Part shown: positions 18,898 through 28,985 of the stretch, in pieces
How the letters are laid out: each line of letters opens with the position of its first letter
How positions within the stretch are numbered: the first letter of the stretch is position 1
Assembly (NCBI GenBank): GCA_965228125.1
Contig: OZ245791.1
Location: 2,604,001-2,668,000 of the forward strand
Reading direction: 5' to 3'
Origin: GWF2-38-69 sp965228125
Lineage (GTDB): Bacteria; Verrucomicrobiota; Lentisphaeria; Victivallales; GWF2-38-69
Length of the DNA: 64,000 nt
The notes under the pieces: model-generated
Databases searched by the model: none
What the model saw: the letters and a program-made list of their open reading frames with translations, nothing else
What the model was told of the DNA's origin: nothing
Made by a program: the position numbers and the translations under genes

Positions 18898-20082
18898 ATG
18901 GAAAATTATCACATAGAAACCCTTTTATCTCATTATGCCGAAAACAGGGATGAGTATTTTGGGGCTGTAGTTCCACCCATATTTCAGAATTCCTTATTTA
19001 CTTTTAAGACATGGGACGATATAAGTTCGGCTTTTGATGACCCTGTCAATAACTGCATATATACAAGAGGGCGCAATCCGTCTGTGGCCATGCTTGAGGA
19101 GAAGATTGCAAAAATCGCAGGTGGAGAAAAAGCCAAGATGTTTAGTTCTGGGATGGGTGCGATTTCTGCAGCGATTATGCATTATGTCAAAAGCGGCGAT
19201 CATATTATCACTTTGAAAAACATTTACGGGCCAGCAAGTAACTTTATAAACAAGTATTTGCGCGCTAAGATGAATATAGACGTGACATTTCTTTCAGGGA
19301 CAGACGCCGAAGAATTCAGGACTTCTATCAGGCCGAACACTAAGCTTATTTACCTTGAAAGCCCTGCGACTGCTGTTTTCTCTCTTCAGGATATCAGGGC
19401 TGTGACTAAAATAGCCAAAGAGAACAATATCAATACTATAATAGATAATACATGGGCGACACCGATATTTCAAAAGACTCTCGAAATGGGTATAGATCTT
19501 GAAGTGCATTCTTGCTCGAAATACATAGGCGGGCATAGCGATGTCGTTGCCGGAGTGGTTATAGGAAAAACTAAAGACATAAGTGAGATTTTCCTCAATG
19601 AACATGCGCTTTTCGGTGCTAAGCTTGCCCCATATGAAGCATGGCTTCTTATGCGGAGCCTCAGAACTCTTCCCATTCGTATGCTAAGGCATCAGGAAAA
19701 TTCTCTATTTGTGGCTGAATACCTGGAAAAACATCCGAAGATAAAAACCATTTACTATCCAGGGTTGAAAAGTTTTCCACAGTATGAGCTAGCTAAAAAG
19801 CAGATGACCGGTTTCACAGGGTTGATGAGTTTTATTATTGATTGCGAGGAACTTGACAAAATTAAAGCATTTGTGAATAACTTAAAGCTCTACAAGATCG
19901 GTGTAAGCTGGGGCGGGCACGAAAGCTTGATTTTTGCTCCTGCAATAGGTTATCTAAAAGAACTCCCTCCTGAACAGTTTAAGGCTATGGGTATATCCCT
20001 CGGGACTATCCGCATTTCAGTCGGACTGGAGAACAAGGAAGACCTTGTCAGGGATTTGGAATTGTCTCTTTCTCTGATTTGA
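18898..20082 (+). CDS. PLP-dependent trans-sulfuration enzyme (Cys/Met metabolism family)
   Basis: This 394-residue fold-type I PLP enzyme belongs to the cystathionine gamma-synthase / beta-lyase / methionine gamma-lyase family. Seen are VPPIFQNSLFTF, YTRGRNPSVAMLEEKIA, FSSGMGAISA, the IDNTWATP segment with the cofactor Asp, and the lysine that binds PLP in SCSKYIGGHSDVV. The exact reaction cannot be called from motifs. The ATG at 18898 gives the usual family start shortly before HIETLLSH; an ATG at 18868 inside the end of the cyclase gene, with AAGG upstream, is an alternative. No sulfur-metabolism neighbours help. Confidence 0.88.
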   Translation: MENYHIETLLSHYAENRDEYFGAVVPPIFQNSLFTFKTWDDISSAFDDPVNNCIYTRGRNPSVAMLEEKIAKIAGGEKAKMFSSGMGAISAAIMHYVKSGDHIITLKNIYGPASNFINKYLRAKMNIDVTFLSGTDAEEFRTSIRPNTKLIYLESPATAVFSLQDIRAVTKIAKENNINTIIDNTWATPIFQKTLEMGIDLEVHSCSKYIGGHSDVVAGVVIGKTKDISEIFLNEHALFGAKLAPYEAWLLMRSLRTLPIRMLRHQENSLFVAEYLEKHPKIKTIYYPGLKSFPQYELAKKQMTGFTGLMSFIIDCEELDKIKAFVNNLKLYKIGVSWGGHESLIFAPAIGYLKELPPEQFKAMGISLGTIRISVGLENKEDLVRDLELSLSLI

Positions 20083-20151
20083 GTTTTGTTCACTCAGAAC
20101 CTGGAACAGGACAGGTGTAGTTTTCATCAAGTTTATGATTTATTTTTGGAA

Positions 20152-22614
20152 TTATTTTGGCTTGGCTAAGCTTGTATCAGTGATGTTTTTAATGTGGATG
20201 GTCCTTTGAGGGAACGGTATTTCTATATTTGCCTCCTTGAGTTTTTTATAGATATTTCTTTTTAGTAAAGCAGAGACCCTTACTATAAGAGAGCTTTTGG
20301 CGAATGCTTTTACATTATAAATTACGGCACTGTCTGCAAAATCATAAACTTCAATTATAGGAGCTGGTTTTGAAAAAACACTTTCCGTTGACAGAGCAGC
20401 ATCAGTAAGGATGGGGATAACGTCATCAGGGTCTGCTTCGTATGAGACTCCTATTTTAACTACTATGCAAGTTACCGGGCTTGCTGTTTCGTTGATTACT
20501 GTATTATTTACAAGCTCAGAATTGGGTACAATTAGGGTGACTCTAGAAATGGTTAAAAGTTCAGTGGATCTGACTCTTATCTTTTTTACTTCTGCCAACT
20601 CATCATTGTATTTCAGGAGATCTCCAACTTTAATTGGTCTTTCGATCAGCAGGACAAACCCTGAAAAGAAGTTTTTGAAAAATTCCTGAAGAGCGAAACC
20701 TATACCTACCGACAGACCGCTTATTATAAACGTAAGGGCTGTCATGTTTACTCCTAGCGCGTATATAAATATGGCGACAGAGAATACTATTCCCATATAT
20801 CCGATAGTCGTAATAACAGCTTTTTGTGTGCCGCTGTCCATGCTTGTATAAGGGAGCACTTTGTTTTCAGAAAGATTCTGTAGGCCTTTAAACAAATAAT
20901 AGACGACTATACTGCAGATTATTGCTCTAAAGAGATAGGAAAGCGGGAATGTGCTATGTTCACCAAGAGGAATCCCCCTGAAAAATATAGTGTTAACACA
21001 ATCGCTTACAACATCAGTTGGCACGCCCCAAATAAGGAGAAAAAGTATGGCTGTAATTATTGAAAATACAGCCAGTATTAAGAAGTTAAGCCAATATGTA
21101 AAGATAGGGGTCTTATGGTCAATATGAGAAAATTTTTCTTCATCCTCGTCTGTTTCGGCTGATGCTCTATAGAAAAATTCCGCAATGTTTCTACTTAGTA
21201 TAGGATGTATGTTGCTTAGGATGCTATAGGCTATGCAGAAGAAAAATAGCGTGAGGAAACACTGGGTTAGATTCTGAACAAGGCCTATAAAGAAATTTGA
21301 AGCTCCAAGAAAAACCATGATGGGAGTGGCAAGAGCCACCAGTATAAAGAGATTTATAAGGCTAATAAAGAACTTTGCATGCTTGATTTTTGTTTTCGAA
21401 CTTAAGAAGTATTGCTTTATTTTCGGCGCAAGTATGAAAATGTTATACGAGATAGTAAGTCCGAAAATCAGGTTAAGCAGAGCTGTGCCGTTTATTGAGA
21501 ATATCGGATTAATGCTGATGGCAATGTCCATTATATTAATGTCATTCAAAGTAAAGAGCAGAGCAATCTGATAGACTATTATTATGCACCGTCTTTTAAA
21601 CTTTACAGATTCGATAAAAGTTTCAGGTAGATATCCTATTCTTTTATCGAATAATATATTGACTATGGTGTGCATCGAAAAAATAAAGACAATCGTCGTA
21701 GTAATGTTCCATATCAGGAGAAACCATCCATTAGTGGATTCATAACCGTAATTCATATGGAAGGAGCGTTCAAGCAGAAGCAGTAGAAGAGAAGGGAGAA
21801 CTGCATTTTTAAAGAAAATCATCAGGGTTATAAATCCTCTGGAACTGAATATGTCTCCGTATTTGGTTATTTCCATATGGCCTTTTTTGATAGTTTTTGA
21901 GAACAGGACTTCTTTATATCTAGCCGAGAAACGATAGCTTAAAAAAGCAAGCAGTCCTACAAGAAGTAACATAAATGCGAAACAGATTTTAAAGCCCGCT
22001 TTTAAAATGGAATCTTTAAATGACGGAAAGCTGTTTTTCATTGAAGAGAGATAATTCACAATATCATTTTTGCCCGATATCCAAGCTTCTGCGCGGTAGA
22101 AGGGAAGGTTGTAGATGAACAGGTCTCTGCTTCTTATTCGTATTTTCTTATCGGATATGGCATTGATAGTGTCTGATATTTGGCCAGAAATTAGTCTCAG
22201 TTGAATTAGGATGGCGCTATATTCATCTATTTTAGTGTATATTTCTTTAATCCTGAAGGTCATCTCCTTATTGTCAGTGTCTTTGAGAGTGTTATCGTTC
22301 AGTCCTAAAGTTGTTAAATCACTTAAAACGTTTTTATCATTACTTAACTCTGTTTTGAAGTATTCCGAGCTATTGACTAAGTAATTGTCTGCTTCCTTTA
22401 ACTCCTGCCTGTATATGCTAAGTTCGTTGTCCGTTATATCAGGGGATTTTATGTGTTCTTCGATTTTATCAAGCATCTCCTGAGATTGCTGAAGCTGCTT
22501 TTTTATTTCTTCAATTTTTGCCGGGTCGTTGGCCCATAGAACAGGTTGAGAATATGGAGATAATGATATAAGAATCACGAAGAACGACAGTATGAGAAGC
22601 TTTTTGGTATTCAT
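20152..22614 (-). CDS. MscS family mechanosensitive channel, large (MscK/MscM-like)
   Basis: This 820-residue protein has an N-terminal signal peptide (LLILSFFVILISLSPYSQPVLWA), then about 170 residues of coiled-coil-rich periplasmic region. A series of membrane spans follows, and the MscS core lies near the C-terminus: GLSVGIGFALQEFFKNFFSGFVLLIERPIKVGD, the pore helix and beta domain. The size and the periplasmic coiled coil match the large MscS paralogues that relieve osmotic pressure on downshock. The gene is divergent from the amino-acid permease gene, with a 187-base AT-rich gap between them. Confidence 0.9.
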   Translation of the reverse strand: MNTKKLLILSFFVILISLSPYSQPVLWANDPAKIEEIKKQLQQSQEMLDKIEEHIKSPDITDNELSIYRQELKEADNYLVNSSEYFKTELSNDKNVLSDLTTLGLNDNTLKDTDNKEMTFRIKEIYTKIDEYSAILIQLRLISGQISDTINAISDKKIRIRSRDLFIYNLPFYRAEAWISGKNDIVNYLSSMKNSFPSFKDSILKAGFKICFAFMLLLVGLLAFLSYRFSARYKEVLFSKTIKKGHMEITKYGDIFSSRGFITLMIFFKNAVLPSLLLLLLERSFHMNYGYESTNGWFLLIWNITTTIVFIFSMHTIVNILFDKRIGYLPETFIESVKFKRRCIIIVYQIALLFTLNDINIMDIAISINPIFSINGTALLNLIFGLTISYNIFILAPKIKQYFLSSKTKIKHAKFFISLINLFILVALATPIMVFLGASNFFIGLVQNLTQCFLTLFFFCIAYSILSNIHPILSRNIAEFFYRASAETDEDEEKFSHIDHKTPIFTYWLNFLILAVFSIITAILFLLIWGVPTDVVSDCVNTIFFRGIPLGEHSTFPLSYLFRAIICSIVVYYLFKGLQNLSENKVLPYTSMDSGTQKAVITTIGYMGIVFSVAIFIYALGVNMTALTFIISGLSVGIGFALQEFFKNFFSGFVLLIERPIKVGDLLKYNDELAEVKKIRVRSTELLTISRVTLIVPNSELVNNTVINETASPVTCIVVKIGVSYEADPDDVIPILTDAALSTESVFSKPAPIIEVYDFADSAVIYNVKAFAKSSLIVRVSALLKRNIYKKLKEANIEIPFPQRTIHIKNITDTSLAKPK

Positions 22615-22801
22615 ATTATTGGAGTTTGTTCTTTGCTGGTTAGGATGGTTTTTACCTTTTATTATTAAAATGCGTGTTATAAGGCTGTTATTTAAATTAT
22701 TAAATAAATTGTTTTGAAGTATATGTGCCCTAATTTACAAAAATGATATTATATACATCATACATTTTAAACTTTTATAGAAATAATACAGGGAAAATAT
22801 C

Positions 22802-24055
22802 ATGTCTGATTCAGTAGAAAAAGATATTAAGAGCATGGACAGGTCATGGGTTTTTAGTTTTTTTGGGACTGCAATCGGGGCAGGGATACTCTTTGTTCCG
22901 CTTCAAGCAGGGATAGCGGGTTTTTATGTCAGCGTTATAACTATGGCTGTTGCCTTTTCCGTAACTTATTTTGCGCAGAAATATTTTGCTGTTGTTATTG
23001 CCGAGTCTCAGAATGCGGACAGTTACAATGCGGTTATTGCCGAATTTCTTGGCAGGGGTTTTTCGGTATTCATTTCAATACTCTTTGCAGTGCAGCTATT
23101 TGCTTCTATTCTGGTCTATTCAATAGGGCTTAATACCGACATAGGGGCCTTCCTGCAAGTTTATAAAATTACCAACATTAATGTGGCAGACTATAAGATA
23201 ACTCCTCTGCTTGTATTAACCGTACTTACTCTTCCTATGCTTTTCAGTGAGAGGTTCTTAGTGAAATTCCTCGACAAAATTTCAGTATTTCTGGTGCTGT
23301 TTATTGGGTTATTCATAATTCTCTTTATCCCCTTCTGGAATTTTAAGTTTTTTTTTGAATTTAACTGGGATATGAAAGTCAACATTAAAAATGCTTTGAT
23401 GTCTTTTCCGCTTTTTATGGGGGCAATAAATTTTTATCCGGCTTTGTCTCCTATGGTGATGTTTTATCGCAAGACTTATCCTACCCTGACTCATGATGAC
23501 TGTGTGAACAAGGCGTTTAAACTCAATAAGTATGCCATATATCTTTTGGCTGTTTTTACTGGACTGTTTGTAGTGTCATCAGCTATGACTTTGACTCCTG
23601 AATCTTTGAAACAGGCTTTGGCCTCCAATATATCCATTCTTGCCGTTGTCGGTTTGGATAAACACTCTGTTGCCGTTCTTGAGGCAATTAAATTTCTGGG
23701 ATATTTTGTTATATTGTTTGCGCTTTCCACATCTCTTTACGGGCTTATGCTTGCGCAGATAGAAATTGTCGCTGCTCAACTTTTCCCTAGAAAATGGAAT
23801 GAACAGTTTAAAAGGAAAACTTCTATTATTTTAATAATGTTTCTTCTTTGGTTCCTGACTACATTCAATATCAATATCCTTCATATATTGGGACTTTTTA
23901 CAAATCCAAGCACAGGTTTGACCCTCTTTATCATCCCTACAGTGATCGTATTGGTAAATAAAAGGTTTAAAAAATATCGGTCTGTTTCTACTTTTATTAT
24001 TTTGGCACTTGGGATTTTTCTGATGTTCTCATATTTCCTGGGGCTGATAATGTGA
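22802..24055 (+). CDS. HAAAP family amino acid permease (SdaC/TdcC-like)
   Basis: This 417-residue inner-membrane transporter with about 11 hydrophobic spans opens with DRSWVFSFFGTAIGAGILFVPLQAG, the typical first span of the hydroxy/aromatic amino acid permease family. The length fits SdaC and TdcC, serine/threonine-proton symporters. Later spans include FPLFMGAINFYPALSPMV and ILHILGLFTNPSTGLTLF. The substrate is not certain. The gene stands alone on its strand, divergent from the MscS channel, and is followed by a small lipoprotein gene. Confidence 0.88.
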   Translation: MSDSVEKDIKSMDRSWVFSFFGTAIGAGILFVPLQAGIAGFYVSVITMAVAFSVTYFAQKYFAVVIAESQNADSYNAVIAEFLGRGFSVFISILFAVQLFASILVYSIGLNTDIGAFLQVYKITNINVADYKITPLLVLTVLTLPMLFSERFLVKFLDKISVFLVLFIGLFIILFIPFWNFKFFFEFNWDMKVNIKNALMSFPLFMGAINFYPALSPMVMFYRKTYPTLTHDDCVNKAFKLNKYAIYLLAVFTGLFVVSSAMTLTPESLKQALASNISILAVVGLDKHSVAVLEAIKFLGYFVILFALSTSLYGLMLAQIEIVAAQLFPRKWNEQFKRKTSIILIMFLLWFLTTFNINILHILGLFTNPSTGLTLFIIPTVIVLVNKRFKKYRSVSTFIILALGIFLMFSYFLGLIM

Positions 24056-24170
24056 TAAAAAAGTGTGACGGATGTTGTTTTCGGGAAGGTTACGGTATTG
24101 CGATTACGTCCTATATCATTACAATTTCTCTGTAAGCATCCCAAAAGCATTTTAAAGGAGGAGACTCAAA

Positions 24171-24413
24171 ATGAAGAAAACTTTTGCTTTATTATTTATC
24201 GGAATCTCTCTTTTGTTGATTGGAGCTTGTGCAAAAGATACGGTGCGTCCTTACAATCCTATGTCTACAGCCAATGCTGCCGGAGTTCAATCTGGAGATT
24301 CAGGACTTATTGATTACTCCAGTTACGAGTCGGCCATAAACGACAATTCTTATAAACAGGACAAAGTATCGACTCAAGTTCATCCCCTTATGAGTTCAGA
24401 CGTAGAAAAATAA
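24171..24413 (+). CDS. small lipoprotein, unknown function
   Basis: This 80-residue protein has a clear lipoprotein signal (MKKTFALLF, hydrophobic core, lipobox LIGAC), so the mature form is about 61 residues attached by its Cys. The mature part is polar and rich in Ser, Asn, Asp and Tyr, with no recognisable domain. A strong AAAGGAGGAG ribosome binding site precedes the ATG, suggesting good expression. It lies 115 bases after the amino-acid permease gene. Confidence 0.82.
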   Translation: MKKTFALLFIGISLLLIGACAKDTVRPYNPMSTANAAGVQSGDSGLIDYSSYESAINDNSYKQDKVSTQVHPLMSSDVEK

Positions 24414-24420
24414 CCGTGAT

Positions 24421-24465
24421 TGAAGCAATGGCAAAATAAAAGAAAGAGCGGTTTGTTTTGCTTCA
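24421..24465. repeat. imperfect hairpin after lipoprotein gene
   Basis: TGAAGCAA at 24421-24428 is the exact reverse complement of TTGCTTCA at 24458-24465, with a 29-base loop. No T run follows at once, so it is a weak terminator candidate, or it may be a transcript-stabilising hairpin for the lipoprotein mRNA. Confidence 0.3.
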
Positions 24466-24611
24466 TATTGTCGAGAATTTTTTAGACCTTAAATTGGGAT
24501 TCTAGAAAGCTCTTTATAATTAAACTTAAAATTTTGTAAAAAGTTTTAGAATTTGAATTATATCGGCTGATATGCAATAGGCTGTAATAATTTTTGAAGG
24601 AGACTACGGAA

Positions 24612-25657
24612 ATGACTGACAAAATAAGATTGCTCCTTTCTGAGAATTCAATAGAAGATGCCGAACTTGTGTCAAGCCGATTGTCTGGCTATGATATAAA
24701 ATGGGTCAAAAGCAAAGCCGAATTTATTGAAGCACTCAAGACATTTTCTCCTGATATTATTCTTAGTAATTACAGCTTACCTTCTTTCGATGGAATAGAA
24801 GCTGTAAAGGAAGCTAAGAAATATTGTCCTGATACGCCGATAATAATTATATCAGGCACAGTAGTAGGAGATGCTGTTGTAGAAACCCTTAAAGTAGGCG
24901 CCGAGGATTATTTATTGAAAGATCGCCTTGCGAGGCTTAATGCTGCTGTCTCCAGAGCTTTGCAGTCAGCTAAAGAAAGACTCGAAAAAAAGAAGTCCCA
25001 AGCTCAGATTAGAATGCTTTCCGCAGTGGTTAAACAATCTACTGAAGGCATGGCTATAACCGACTTGAATTATAAAGTTATATTTGTCAACGATGCATGG
25101 TGCAAAATGCATGGTTATCAAGACGCTAAGGAGTTACTTGATCTTGATATAGCTACATTCCATACTCGGGAAGAGATGGAAAAAATAGTGAATCCATTTA
25201 TTGAAAAGACGTTGCTTTTCGGTTCATGGAGAGGAGAAGTCATGCATATAACAAAGGATAAGAAATCCTTTCCTGCTTTAATGGAGACTACTTTGCTGAA
25301 AGACGAACACAATGAACCATATGCATTGCTCGGAATAGCCAAGGATATTACTGACTTGAAACTGGTTGAAGAAGAAATATCAAAACATAGAGATCGTCTT
25401 GAGGAGCTGATAAAAGAAAGAACTGCTGAATTGGAAGAAAAAAATGCTTTATTAGAAGCTACAATTGCCAACATTAAAACCCTCAGCTCTCTGTTGCCTA
25501 TATGCACTGTTTGCAAGAAAATCAGGGATGATAAAGGATATTGGGCAAAGGTAGAAACTTACATTGGGGAGCATACCGGAACCCAGTTTAGCCACAGCAT
25601 TTGCCCTGAATGCACGAGAAAAATCTATCCTGATTATAAACAAGAGACAGAAAAAAA

Positions 25658-25679
<22 letters not shown>
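24612..25679 (+). CDS. receiver-PAS protein with C-terminal CxxC module (Asp missing)
   Basis: This 355-residue signalling protein consists of a receiver-like domain (1-120), a PAS domain (about 135-250), a coiled coil (about 255-290), and the C-terminal module LPICTVCKKIRDDKGYW with a later CPEC, common at the end of PAS response regulators. In the receiver the expected phosphoacceptor Asp of the DIILSDYSLP-type motif is Asn (LSNYSLP, near residue 53), so normal phosphorylation is unlikely. It has no enzymatic output domain. The ATG at 24612 has GAAGGAG nine bases upstream and is preferred over an upstream TTG. The last seven codons lie over the antisense strand of tRNA-Phe. Confidence 0.85.
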
Positions 25680-25733
<54 letters not shown>

Positions 25734-25932
25734 ACCTGAAATTGCGGAATTTTGTTGAAGTCCATAATAAATAATGAATTTATGATACTTCAAGGCGTTT
25801 TTAGTAAAAATAACCCCATTTTATCTGCTTGAGTTTTCTTATACATTTTGAGTGAAAAATACTATACAAACTTAATTTGTTGGAAAAATCCGTTAAACTT
25901 GTACTTATTTAAATCAAGGAATAAAGGTAAAA

Positions 25933-27381
25933 ATGAAGCTCAAAGCAGATTTTGCTATGATAGGTTTGGCAGTTATGGGAAGAAATCTGGCAATGAACGT
26001 GGAGAGCAAAGGGTTTACTGTAGCGTTATTCAACAGGGATTTTCAGAAGGTCCAGAGCATGTTATACGATATGCCTGATAGAAGATTTATTGGAGCTAAG
26101 ACATATGAAGAACTTTGCTCTAAATTAGAATGTCCGAGAAAAATAATGATGATGATAAAGGCCGGGTCACCAGTTGATGAAGTAATAGAAGAGATTCTGC
26201 CTTATTTGAAGAGTGGTGATATTCTAATGGATGGTGGAAACAGTCATTACTCTGACACGAATAGAAGGAATTCTTATCTAAGAGACAAAGGGATATATTT
26301 TATAGGAACAGGTGTGTCCGGCGGCGAGGCGGGAGCTTTGAATGGGGCCTCTATTATGCCGGGCGGAAGTGTGGAGGCATGGCCGTATGTAAAAGATATT
26401 CTTCAGGCTATAGCGGCAAAGGTCGAAGACGGGACTGTATGTTGTGACTGGGTTGGCGAAAATGGGGCGGGGCACTTTGTAAAAATGGTACACAATGGCA
26501 TAGAATACAGTGATATGCAGATGATAAGCGAAGCTTATTTCTTTATGAAGAAATTGCTTGGGTTCACTAATGAGGAACTTAGCGATGTTTTCTCTGATTG
26601 GAACAAAGGAGAGCTTAATAGTTACTTAATAGAGATCACTGCAGATATTCTTAAGAAGAAAGACAATGAATTAAACAGATATATTCTTGATTTAATTCTG
26701 GATGCAGCAGAACAGAAGGGGACTGGGAAGTGGACTAGCCAAACAGGACTGGATTTGGGAATATCTGTTCCTACCATAACAGAAGCTGTTTTTGCCCGAT
26801 GTATCTCGACTGAGAAAGATGAGAGAGTTAACGCCTCAAAAGTTTTTAAAATTGGAGATAAGCCATACAACGGAGATAAAAAAGCCCTTGTAGATGATGT
26901 TAGGAAAGCCTTATATGCATCAAAGATATGTTCCTATGCTCAGGGATTTCAGTTAATGAAAGGGGCCGCCCGAGATTACAAATGGAACCTTGACTACGGA
27001 AACATCTCTTTGCTTTGGCGAGGGGGATGCATAATAAGAGCCAGATTTCTGGAGAACATTAAGAATGCCTTTGGGGTAAATCCAGGCCTCAGTAACTTGT
27101 TATTGGACGATTTTTTTTCAAATAATATTATCCAATCTCAGGACTCATGGAGGCGGGTTGTGGCTTTGGCGGCTGAACATGGAATCCCTGTTCCTGCGCT
27201 TTCGTCAGCTCTTTGTTATTATGATTCCTACAGAACAGAAAAACTTCCTGCCAATTTAATCCAAGCCCAAAGAGATTATTTCGGAGCTCACACATATGAA
27301 AGAATCGATAGAAAGCGCGGTGAATATTTTCATACAGACTGGATATGCTCCTCTGGCGGGAAGAATACATCGTCGCAATAA
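25933..27381 (+). CDS. gnd: 6-phosphogluconate dehydrogenase, decarboxylating
   Basis: This 482-residue enzyme of the oxidative pentose phosphate pathway converts 6-phosphogluconate to ribulose 5-phosphate, CO2 and reduced cofactor. The dinucleotide fold has IGLAVMGRNLAMN at the N-terminus. Substrate and catalytic segments include GNSHYSDTNRR, GTGVSGGEAGA, PGGS, GAGHFVKMVHNGIEY (catalytic Lys and nearby His/Asn) and the C-terminal QRDYFGAHTYER. The length is that of the long, dimeric E. coli-like type. AAAGG precedes the ATG. A 43-base gap leads to the corrinoid adenosyltransferase gene. Confidence 0.96.
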   Translation: MKLKADFAMIGLAVMGRNLAMNVESKGFTVALFNRDFQKVQSMLYDMPDRRFIGAKTYEELCSKLECPRKIMMMIKAGSPVDEVIEEILPYLKSGDILMDGGNSHYSDTNRRNSYLRDKGIYFIGTGVSGGEAGALNGASIMPGGSVEAWPYVKDILQAIAAKVEDGTVCCDWVGENGAGHFVKMVHNGIEYSDMQMISEAYFFMKKLLGFTNEELSDVFSDWNKGELNSYLIEITADILKKKDNELNRYILDLILDAAEQKGTGKWTSQTGLDLGISVPTITEAVFARCISTEKDERVNASKVFKIGDKPYNGDKKALVDDVRKALYASKICSYAQGFQLMKGAARDYKWNLDYGNISLLWRGGCIIRARFLENIKNAFGVNPGLSNLLLDDFFSNNIIQSQDSWRRVVALAAEHGIPVPALSSALCYYDSYRTEKLPANLIQAQRDYFGAHTYERIDRKRGEYFHTDWICSSGGKNTSSQ

Positions 27382-27424
27382 ATGTTTAAAATGCTTCAAC
27401 GAATGAAAATATTGGAGAGAGAAA

Positions 27425-27952
27425 TTGGCTGATAAAGGAATATCTGTAGTCTTGACAGGAAATGGCAAGGGTAAATCGTCATCTGCGTTCGGGATAATAT
27501 TAAGATCCCTCGGATGGGACAGGAAAGTGCTTCTTGTCCAGTTTATGAAAGGTCTCTGGGAAACGGGGGAAGGCAACTTTTTTGATAAGCTAAAAGCCGG
27601 CCAACTGGAAGTTATTAAGGCTAAATGCCCGTTTACATGGAAGAGTCAGGATAAAGCAAAAGATGCCGAAATTTGCGGAAATGTATGGATAGAGGCCATG
27701 AATATTATGAAAGAAAAGCACTTTGATTTGGTTGTATTGGATGAGCTTATGATTGTTCTTGAACTCGGGTTTTTGAAACTTGCGGATGTTCTGAACTTTT
27801 TAAGGAGCAGAGATGAGTCTATAGATGTTGTTATGACAGGGAGAAACGCGCCGAATGAAATAATTGAAACAGCAGATACCGTGTCAGAAATAAAATCTAT
27901 CAAACATCCCTTTGATAAAGGTATCGTAGCTAAAAAAGGTATAGATTTTTAA
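27425..27952 (+). CDS. cob(I)alamin adenosyltransferase (CobA/BtuR/CobO type)
   Basis: This 175-residue enzyme would convert corrinoids to the adenosyl form. A modified P-loop GNGKGKSSSAFG lies at the start, followed by RSLGWDRKVLLVQFMKG, the LVVLDELMIVLELG Walker B-like segment and MTGRNAPNEIIETADTVSEI, all typical of the family. The start is TTG at 27425 with GGAGAG a few bases upstream. No cobalamin biosynthesis genes are close, so a salvage role is likely. It lies 12 bases before murB. Confidence 0.92.
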   Translation: MADKGISVVLTGNGKGKSSSAFGIILRSLGWDRKVLLVQFMKGLWETGEGNFFDKLKAGQLEVIKAKCPFTWKSQDKAKDAEICGNVWIEAMNIMKEKHFDLVVLDELMIVLELGFLKLADVLNFLRSRDESIDVVMTGRNAPNEIIETADTVSEIKSIKHPFDKGIVAKKGIDF

Positions 27953-27964
27953 AACGAGCAATTA

Positions 27965-28975
27965 ATGAAAATCAAAGATACTGTAAATTTAACATACTTA
28001 AACACGATAAGATTGACATCTTGTGCCAGATGTTATTTAACTCTTCAAAAAGAAGAAGAGCTCGTAGAAATATCTTCATACCTTAAATCAAAACCTTCGA
28101 AATTTTTTATTCTTGGCGGAGGAAGCAATATACTTCTTCCTGTTTTTTTCGACGGGTTAGTTATCCACAATAAACTATCAGGGATAAAAAAGGCAGATGA
28201 AAATAAGGAGTCGGTTGTTGTTAAAGTAGGTGCGGGTGTAATATGGGATGAATTCGTCGGGTATTGTGTTGATAACCACTGGTTCGGGTTAGAAAACTTG
28301 AGTTGGATCCCAGGTACTGTGGGCGCTTCGCCAGTTCAGAATATAAGTGCATATGGAGTTGAAGTAAGAGAATTCATTGAAGCTGTTGAAGTCTTTGATA
28401 TGGCCACAGAAAAGTGTTTTTTGTTGAATGAAAAGGATTGTAAGTTTTCTTACAGGCATAGCATTTTTAAAGGGAACCCAGGACTAATTGTTACAAGTGT
28501 CTTATTCAGACTAAGAAAGACTCCAAAATTAAATTTGACTTACCGTGATTTGGCAGAATATGTTATGCGGAAGAGCCTTCGTGATTTCTCTGCGCTGAAT
28601 TTAAGAAATCTTATAATTGATATTAGAAGGCAAAAACTACCTGACCACTTACTGGTCCCAAATATTGGGAGTTTTTTTCATAATCCTATAGTGACCAAAT
28701 CTTTTGCGGCTACCTTTTGTAGTGAATATAATATTCCTGCCTATGAAACACCTTCAGGGATGGTAAAGCTCTCTGCCGGTTGGCTGATTGAAAACTCGGG
28801 ATTCAAAGGATATAGAGATGGAAATGTCGGAGTTTACGATAAGCACGCTTTGGTTCTTATAAATACTGGCTCGGCTACGCAGAAAGAACTTCTCGATTTT
28901 GCTCAACGAATAAAGGACAAAGTATATTCAAAGTTTAATGTGGCTTTAAACATAGAGCCTATAGTTGTGACTTGA
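27965..28975 (+). CDS. murB: UDP-N-acetylenolpyruvoylglucosamine reductase
   Basis: MurB reduces the MurA product to UDP-N-acetylmuramate using NADPH and FAD. At 336 residues it matches the longer E. coli-like type I form. FAD-binding segments FILGGGSNILL and IPGTVGASPVQNISAYGVE are present, as are CKFSYRHSIFKG with the Tyr-Arg pair, and NIGSFFHNP with the catalytic Ser. The C-terminal KHALVLIN and the final Glu-containing LNIEPIVV complete the enzyme. It ends a plus-strand run of gnd, adenosyltransferase and murB, and is far from murA in this window. Confidence 0.95.
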   Translation: MKIKDTVNLTYLNTIRLTSCARCYLTLQKEEELVEISSYLKSKPSKFFILGGGSNILLPVFFDGLVIHNKLSGIKKADENKESVVVKVGAGVIWDEFVGYCVDNHWFGLENLSWIPGTVGASPVQNISAYGVEVREFIEAVEVFDMATEKCFLLNEKDCKFSYRHSIFKGNPGLIVTSVLFRLRKTPKLNLTYRDLAEYVMRKSLRDFSALNLRNLIIDIRRQKLPDHLLVPNIGSFFHNPIVTKSFAATFCSEYNIPAYETPSGMVKLSAGWLIENSGFKGYRDGNVGVYDKHALVLINTGSATQKELLDFAQRIKDKVYSKFNVALNIEPIVVT

Positions 28976-28985
28976 AAATAAGTTA